Positions 51,819 through 57,080 of a DNA stretch of 57,080 nucleotides are shown one piece after another. A program made the position numbers and the translations under genes. The stretch is from positions 1-57,080 of the forward strand of contig DAOVVV010000015.1 of assembly GCA_030637025.1 (NCBI GenBank), written 5' to 3'. Numbering within the stretch: the first letter of the stretch is position 1; each line of letters opens with the position of its first letter. The notes below the pieces were generated by a model. That model was not told the origin of the DNA. It saw nothing but the letters and a program-made list of their open reading frames with translations, and searched no databases. The stretch is from JAGLHV01 sp023143305 [NCBI: Clostridia bacterium]. GTDB taxonomy: Bacteria; CBDUZB01; JAGLHV01.

Positions 51819-53798
51819 CTATTTCTTCTTCTTACATTCCTCAATCTTATCCCTTAAAATTATGGCTAATTCAAAATCCAGTTTATCTGCTGCTCCCTTC
51901 ATTTGATTTTTCAAATCACTCAATATCCGGCCCTTTTCTTTTTGAGACAAAAATCCGAAACCCTCTTGAAAAACAAAGGAGGATATTTCCTGTTTTTCAC
52001 TTTTATATTCTTCTAATCCCTCATGAATAGCTTTTTGAATAGTTTGCGGAGTAATTTTATACTGCTCATTATATTCTGTTTGTATTTTTCTTCTTCTCTG
52101 GGTTTCATTAATAGCCCTCTTCATAGAACCGGTTATAGAATCCGCATACATTATTACTTCTCCATCCACATTCCTCGCCGCCCTGCCACAAACCTGGATT
52201 AAAGAAGTATCACTGCGTAGGAATCCTTCTTTATCGGCATCTAAAACTATTACCAAAGAAACCTCCGGCAAATCCAAACCTTCCCTTAAAAGATTTATTC
52301 CCACCAAAACATCAAAATCTCCTTTACGCAAGGATTGTAAAATTTCTATCCGTTTTAAAACATTAATTTCCGAATGCAGATACCTTACACATAACCCTTT
52401 CCGGAGGAGATAATCACACAAATCCTCCGCCATTCTTTTAGTAAGGGTAGTTATTAATGTTCTTTGTTTTTTAGCAACCCGTTGCTTTATCTGAAAAACT
52501 AAATCTTCTATCTGTCCTTGAATAGGTTTTACCGTTATTTGAGGGTCTATCAATCCCGTAGGCCGGATAATTTGTTCTATAAATTTTCCCTTACTTTTTC
52601 CTAATTCATACGGCCCGGGAGTAGCTGAAACATAAATTACCTGATTGATTAATTTTTCAAATTCATTAAATTTTAAAGGACGGTTATCTAAAGCACTGGG
52701 AAGTCGAAATCCATAATTTATTAAATTTTCTTTACGTGCTTTATCTCCTGCATACATTCCTCTTATTTGAGGAACAGCCACATGAGATTCATCAATAATT
52801 AAAAGAAAATCTTTGGAAAAATAATTAATCAGACAAGCCGGCGCCTCCCCTGGTTTTCTCCCTGATAGATGCCGGGAATAATTTTCCACACCGTGACAAG
52901 TTCCTATTTCCTGCAACATTTCTATATCATTATTAGTACGCATTTTTATTCTCTCCGCTTCCAGTAGTTTATCTTTACCGATAAACCACTGCAATCGTTC
53001 ATCTAATTCTTTCCTTATTTCTTTTATAGCTTTTTCCCTGCGGGGAGCAGTGGTAACAAAATGTTTTGCAGGATAAATATAGGCAGTATTTTTCCTTTTA
53101 AGCACTTTACCGGTTAAAGGATTTATTTCGCTAATTTTATCAATTTTATCACCAAAAAATTCAATTCGTAATGCCGTCTCCAAATAAGCGGGAAAAACCT
53201 CTATTACATCCCCTCTTACCCGAAATTTACCCCTGGAAAAATTCATATCATTCCTTTCGTATTGGATATCAATCAAACTCCGGAGCAAATCACCCTGCAT
53301 AATTATCCTTCCCTCTTGCAAACTTATCAGAGATTCTTCCCATTCTTCAGGTGAGCCAATTCCATAAATGCACGAAACCGAAGCAACAATAATCACATCT
53401 TTTCTTTCCAGAAGAGAACTGGTAGCTCTAAGTCTTAACCGGTCTATTTTTTCATTAATAGAGGAGTCTTTCTCTATATAAATATCCTTATGGGGAATAT
53501 AGGCCTCGGGTTGATAATAATCATAATAACTGACAAAATATTCTACTGCATTTTCCGGAAAAAACTGCCTGAATTCAGAATATAGTTGTGCTGCTAATGT
53601 CTTATTATGAGAAATAATTAAGGTTGGTTTATTGATTTTAGTAATTACATTAGCCATAGTAAAGGTTTTACCCGAACCGGTAACACCCAGAAGAACCTGA
53701 TATTTTTCTTTTTGCTTGATGCCTTTACTTAAAAGATCTATTGCTTGTTTTTGGTCCCCTCTGGGGATATAGTCTGTTTTCAACTTAAATCTATCCAT
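51819..53798 (-). CDS. uvrB: UvrABC excinuclease subunit B
   Basis: A 659-residue damage-verifying helicase of nucleotide excision repair. Walker A (GVTGSGKT), the beta-hairpin region (YYDYYQPEAYIP), DESHVAVPQ and the C-terminal UVR motif (LKNQMKGAADKLDFELA), which contacts UvrC, are complete. Normal length. uvrC is 49 kb away and lacks its HhH region. Upstream lies the nine-base GTGCC microrepeat. Confidence 0.97.
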   Translation of the reverse strand: MDRFKLKTDYIPRGDQKQAIDLLSKGIKQKEKYQVLLGVTGSGKTFTMANVITKINKPTLIISHNKTLAAQLYSEFRQFFPENAVEYFVSYYDYYQPEAYIPHKDIYIEKDSSINEKIDRLRLRATSSLLERKDVIIVASVSCIYGIGSPEEWEESLISLQEGRIIMQGDLLRSLIDIQYERNDMNFSRGKFRVRGDVIEVFPAYLETALRIEFFGDKIDKISEINPLTGKVLKRKNTAYIYPAKHFVTTAPRREKAIKEIRKELDERLQWFIGKDKLLEAERIKMRTNNDIEMLQEIGTCHGVENYSRHLSGRKPGEAPACLINYFSKDFLLIIDESHVAVPQIRGMYAGDKARKENLINYGFRLPSALDNRPLKFNEFEKLINQVIYVSATPGPYELGKSKGKFIEQIIRPTGLIDPQITVKPIQGQIEDLVFQIKQRVAKKQRTLITTLTKRMAEDLCDYLLRKGLCVRYLHSEINVLKRIEILQSLRKGDFDVLVGINLLREGLDLPEVSLVIVLDADKEGFLRSDTSLIQVCGRAARNVDGEVIMYADSITGSMKRAINETQRRRKIQTEYNEQYKITPQTIQKAIHEGLEEYKSEKQEISSFVFQEGFGFLSQKEKGRILSDLKNQMKGAADKLDFELAIILRDKIEECKKKK

Positions 53799-53831
53799 TT
53801 TTACTCCTGTTTAATTGCAAAATAAAAAACT

Positions 53832-53883
53832 AAAGACAGGCACAAAGACATCAAGGCACAGAGGCACAAAGTTAAAAGACAAA
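53832..53883. repeat. Nine-base GTGCC microrepeat upstream of uvrB
   Basis: It matches the block at 19295-19346 almost base for base and sits at the same place relative to the start codon of its gene (34 bp upstream). Confidence 0.5.
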
Positions 53884-53907
53884 GAATAAATACAAAAAGA
53901 CAGCTCC

Positions 53908-54046
53908 ATAAAGAGATTGTTGAAAAATACAAATTTGGTAGTCGCAAACTTTAGTTTGCGTGAAAACATGGTAATATTTAATAATAATCAGCAAAACAAT
54001 TCGCCGGCTGAAGCCGTCGGCTACCGTTTTTAAACAATCTCTTTAT
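53908..54046. repeat. REP-like element with 14-bp terminal inverted repeats
   Basis: ATAAAGAGATTGTT (53908-53921) and AACAATCTCTTTAT (54033-54046) are exact inverted repeats. Inside are two further palindromes: CGCAAACTTTAGTTTGCG and CCGGCTGAAGCCG. It appears set directly against, or inside, a family-D copy, which resumes with GACGCCCGT. Confidence 0.7.
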
Positions 54047-54233
54047 GACGCCCGTCGGAAAAAGAATTCATTAGCCCAATCCTCCAAACATACTGGCGGA
54101 CAAGTAAATTGGGCAACTACATTGATTATGACACAATCTGGAAAGCGGGAATCTATAGAAATAGACTCCTGCTTTCGCAGGAGTGACATTGATTGATACC
54201 CCATAGCTTGCTGAGAGATAGTTAATTTTAATC

Positions 54234-54262
54234 TTGAATTTTATTTAAATTTAAGGTATTAT
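54234..54262 (+). promoter_or_regulatory. Promoter of the VanZ-like gene
   Basis: TTGAAT (54234-54239), 17 bp, TATTAT (54257-54262), 75 bp before the ATG at 54338. Confidence 0.5.
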
Positions 54263-54337
54263 AAATTAATAAATTTTGTATTAACTATTTTCAATAATTT
54301 TATTATACAAAAAAACAAACGGGAAAAAAATAACAAA

Positions 54338-54745
54338 ATGAAAAAACTTAAAAAACATATAAACTCCTGGATGCCGGTATTTCTCTGGATGGGAATAATT
54401 TATCTTCTTTCCGCTACTCCTAATTTAGGTATCAATTACAAATGGGGATTCTTTTTACGCAAAATGGCTCATATAATAGAATATTTTATTCTGGTTCTTC
54501 TTCTCTGGAGAGCATTTAAAATTACTTTTTCCTGGAATAAAACAAAGATTTATTTATGGATAGGAAGCCTTACTTTCCTGTTTGCTGTTTCCGATGAACT
54601 ACACCAGAATTTTGTTGCTACCCGCTGCCCCTCACTCAGAGATGTATTAGTCGATACAATAGGGATAATACTGGCATTGATCATTATTCCTATTATAATA
54701 AAATTAAAGGAGAAAAAATTTAATTGCGTTTTTTTAAATTTTTAA
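54338..54745 (+). CDS. VanZ-like membrane protein
   Basis: A 135-residue protein with four hydrophobic helices. SDELHQNF followed by TRCPSLRDVLVDTIG fits the VanZ family pattern SDExHQ. Function of stand-alone VanZ proteins is mostly unknown; the first was linked to teicoplanin resistance. It overlaps the next gene by 22 bases. Confidence 0.82.
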   Translation: MKKLKKHINSWMPVFLWMGIIYLLSATPNLGINYKWGFFLRKMAHIIEYFILVLLLWRAFKITFSWNKTKIYLWIGSLTFLFAVSDELHQNFVATRCPSLRDVLVDTIGIILALIIIPIIIKLKEKKFNCVFLNF

Positions 54746-55419
54746 TTTCTCTCTTTCTTATCCCTGCCTGTATAGCAACTGTTGCCGGATTAATGTCTCA
54801 AGTTTTTTCTTTAGGGGGTTCCCATCTTTTAATTTATTTTATTATTGGTTTCGTTTCTTATCTGATTTTGCAGACATTTTTATTTACACCTTTACGCATA
54901 TACATTTTAGGACATGAATTAACCCATGCTCTTTGGTCTTTAGCCTTTGGCGGAAAAGTAAAAAAACTACGGGTTTTTAAAAATAGAGGAGAGGTTCAGC
55001 TTACCAAAGTCAATTTCTTAATTACCCTGGCTCCTTATTTTTTTCCTTTTTACACTTTTTTAATTTTAGCTATTTATTATTCTGTTAATTTTTTCTATCC
55101 CCTAAAACCCCTTTTTTCTCTTTTAATCTTTTTAATCGGCTTTTCATGGTCATTCCATTTATCACTTTGTTTTTTTTCATTAAGAAAAGAACAATCCGAC
55201 CTCCAAAAAGGGGGATTGTTTTTTTCCGTAGTAATTATCTGGTTAATGAATATTATTGTTTTGTCTTTAATTTTAGGTTGGACTATGATAGATTTTTTTT
55301 CTATAAGAGAATTCTTCCAGGTATCTTATATTACCACCCGGGAAATCTGGAAATGGCTCTTTAGCCATGGTAAAGAGCTGGTTATTTTTATTATCGATCA
55401 CCTTAAAAAAACTTCTTAG
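54724..55419 (+). CDS. Polytopic membrane protein with HExxH motif (M50-like)
   Basis: A 231-residue protein with about five hydrophobic helices. GHELTHALW (63-71) in a membrane context is the zinc-binding motif of site-2-type M50 peptidases, and GGKVKKL follows as in that family. The second part of the M50 site (an NxxPxxxxD motif) was not seen, so peptidase activity is unproven. It starts at TTG within the VanZ-like gene, with GGAG eleven bases upstream. Confidence 0.6.
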   Translation: MRFFKFLISLFLIPACIATVAGLMSQVFSLGGSHLLIYFIIGFVSYLILQTFLFTPLRIYILGHELTHALWSLAFGGKVKKLRVFKNRGEVQLTKVNFLITLAPYFFPFYTFLILAIYYSVNFFYPLKPLFSLLIFLIGFSWSFHLSLCFFSLRKEQSDLQKGGLFFSVVIIWLMNIIVLSLILGWTMIDFFSIREFFQVSYITTREIWKWLFSHGKELVIFIIDHLKKTS

Positions 55420-55430
55420 ACAACAAACAG

Positions 55431-57080
55431 TTAAAATTTCAGCATTACCCCGCTCCCCCAGCATCTTCCCGGTTGTTCGATACCGGCCACTTCTTCATAT
55501 TCCTTATCAAAAATATTTTTCACATCTAAAAATATTTTCCATTTTTTAATAGTTAAGAGTACACGCGTATCTAAAATTAAAAAATCCCTGTCTTCTTTTT
55601 GTTTATAAACCCCATACCATACCTGGTTAATCCCCTTATATAAAAAATGATTTATTTTGCAGGAAATTTGATGTTTGCTATATTTCAGCCCATATTTAGA
55701 AAGGTAATCATCCTTTTTTAAGCCGGAATAAACATAAGTATATCCCAACTGCGTATTTATGTTTTTATTTATTTTTTTCTTTAAAAAAATTTCTACCCCG
55801 TTAAAATCGGCTTTTCCTATATTTTCAGCAGCCCATTGAGTTTGAGTTTCATCCTTTTTTATCCAGTCAATAAGATTTTTTTCTTCCCTTCTAAAAAAAA
55901 TAATCCCTGTTTTATCATGGGTTTTACCTGAAAAATCCACTTTTAATTGATAAGACAAATTTTCCTCCGGTTTGAGATTAACATTACCGCTATTTACCGG
56001 ACTTTGGTAATAAAGTTCTGTAAAAGAAGGAATACGAAAAGCACGGCTAACTGACATATGTACCCCACAAAAAGGCACAACCCTCCATCCAATACCTAAT
56101 TGGGGAGATAACATCTCTCCCCAGTCAGAAGAATCCAGGCGTAAACCGGTATTAAAATCCATTTTCCAAATAGGCACCGACAGCAAATACTCAGCAAAAA
56201 TTGCTTTCCTCAAGCGGCTATGTTCTCCTAAAGAGGTACTGTCTATTTCTTCACTATTTATTTCCCCTCCCACAACTAAATTCCCTGCCCCTTTAAGGAA
56301 AAACTTAGACTGCAAAACTCCTCCGCAAGTAGAAGATATATGTTCATTGACATACCAGGAAGGGTTGGTTATATCTAATATGTATTTATCCTCATGACGG
56401 CGAAAAGAGAAATTAGAATCAATCATTATTGTTTTATTAATTCTGTACGACCCCTTAAGAATAGAGAGGTAAGTTTTTGTCCATTCTTTAGAAGGAAAAT
56501 TCATTCCCGGTGTATAAAAATCATAAGCGCCGAATTCTTTATCCATAAATCCTAAATCCAGGGAAATTTTTCCTCGGCGGAAATCAGACCCGGGACTAAA
56601 CATATTCCAGACAAAACTGCTAAAAAAATTACTATTATCAAAATCCGTGTCGTATCGAAACCCATCAGACTTCATTTTTTGAAAAGAAATTCTTTTACTG
56701 AATTTCCCTCCCTGCTCTAAAGAAAAAGAAACATTCCCGGTATTATATTCACTAAAACCTATTTTTATAGTTTTTAAAAATTTATCTCCCTGCGGCCTTT
56801 TAGTTATCAGATTAATCACTCCTCCGAAAGCATCTGCGCCGTAAAGATAAGAACCTGCACCATATAAAATTTCAACTCTTTCTATATCATTTATAGTTAT
56901 GGGAAAATCCATATTGTGGTGAGCTGTTTGTGGGTCGTTGACTCTTACTCCGTTAATAAGAACCAAGACTTGTTGAAAAGTACATCCTCTAATACTAATA
57001 TCTGCTTGCATTCCCCAGGGATTACGCCTGCTCATATCTACACCCAGGGTATAATCAAGCAACTGACCGATAGCAGTAAT
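55431..57080 (-). CDS. TonB-dependent outer-membrane receptor, partial
   Basis: A receptor of which at least 549 codons are seen; the N terminus lies past the right edge, as the frame stays open to base 57080. The plug domain reads DISIRGCTFQQVLVLINGVR and VEILYGAGSYLYGADAFGGVINL. The barrel ends with VKNIFDKEYEEVAGIEQPGR and a final aromatic (LKF), as expected for assembly. It resembles BtuB-type receptors for cobalamin or siderophores; the ligand is not known. Confidence 0.9.
   Translation of the reverse strand: MTAIGQLLDYTLGVDMSRRNPWGMQADISIRGCTFQQVLVLINGVRVNDPQTAHHNMDFPITINDIERVEILYGAGSYLYGADAFGGVINLITKRPQGDKFLKTIKIGFSEYNTGNVSFSLEQGGKFSKRISFQKMKSDGFRYDTDFDNSNFFSSFVWNMFSPGSDFRRGKISLDLGFMDKEFGAYDFYTPGMNFPSKEWTKTYLSILKGSYRINKTIMIDSNFSFRRHEDKYILDITNPSWYVNEHISSTCGGVLQSKFFLKGAGNLVVGGEINSEEIDSTSLGEHSRLRKAIFAEYLLSVPIWKMDFNTGLRLDSSDWGEMLSPQLGIGWRVVPFCGVHMSVSRAFRIPSFTELYYQSPVNSGNVNLKPEENLSYQLKVDFSGKTHDKTGIIFFRREEKNLIDWIKKDETQTQWAAENIGKADFNGVEIFLKKKINKNINTQLGYTYVYSGLKKDDYLSKYGLKYSKHQISCKINHFLYKGINQVWYGVYKQKEDRDFLILDTRVLLTIKKWKIFLDVKNIFDKEYEEVAGIEQPGRCWGSGVMLKF

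Larger units (their letters stand above)
53799..54337. other. Repeat-rich gap between uvrB and the VanZ-like gene
   Basis: Contents in order: the nine-base GTGCC microrepeat (53832-53883), a 139-bp inverted-repeat element (53908-54046), a diverged family-D fragment (54042-54135), a family-A-like hairpin (54162-54176) and the promoter of the VanZ-like gene. No protein is encoded. Confidence 0.6.

Overview
The window looks like chromosomal DNA of an AT-rich diderm bacterium. The outer-membrane signs are an LptE-type lipoprotein with a lipobox, a TonB-dependent receptor cut by the right edge, and a periplasmic-type amidase. Isoprenoid precursors are made by the MEP route (dxs). The gene order resembles uncultured deep-branching diderms, but I cannot name a phylum from the sequence alone. 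Almost every gene is on the minus strand. The exceptions are rpsT, one tRNA-Leu and a short two-gene unit near 54.3-55.4 kb.

Layout, left to right. 0-4.5 kb: two tandem cold-shock genes, an alkyltransferase-domain protein, a lytic transglycosylase, a short UvrC and MurJ. 4.6-6.7 kb: rpsT, holA and lptE. 6.7-16.7 kb: an accessory island lying between leuS and lptE, which are commonly neighbours. In transcription order the island carries an AbiE toxin-antitoxin pair, a near-consensus promoter, a secreted-looking proteasome-type Ntn hydrolase ending in an attC site, a GIY-YIG-like protein followed by a second attC site, the four-gene qatABCD anti-phage operon, and a frameshifted antirepressor remnant. 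No integrase is visible, so the array resembles a cluster of attC sites lacking an integrase. 16.8-34.9 kb: housekeeping genes (leuS, a radical-SAM enzyme, tlyA, dxs, ispA, xseB, xseA), a five-gene membrane cluster (three zinc-ribbon proteins, an SPFH protein and a coiled-coil protein), then ymdB, rny, fau and rarA. 34.9-43.5 kb: a probable 6S RNA next to zapA, then pheT, pheS, a TPR gene, a Ktr-type potassium system and the infC-rpmI-rplT cluster with a long leader. A tRNA-Leu gene is transcribed divergently from it. 43.6-57.1 kb: a ThDP enzyme, a GAF-GAF-HD-GYP protein, two base-repair enzymes (endonuclease III-related and EndoQ-like), an amidase, uvrB, VanZ-like and HExxH membrane proteins, and the partial TonB receptor.

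Several families of small non-coding repeats with terminal inverted repeats fill the intergenic gaps, some nested in one another. Elements of this kind lie at both ends of the accessory island. The most noteworthy content is the attC-bearing defence island, the SPFH/zinc-ribbon cluster, the 6S RNA, and the infC leader with a likely non-AUG start. All calls come from reading the sequence; no database search was run.
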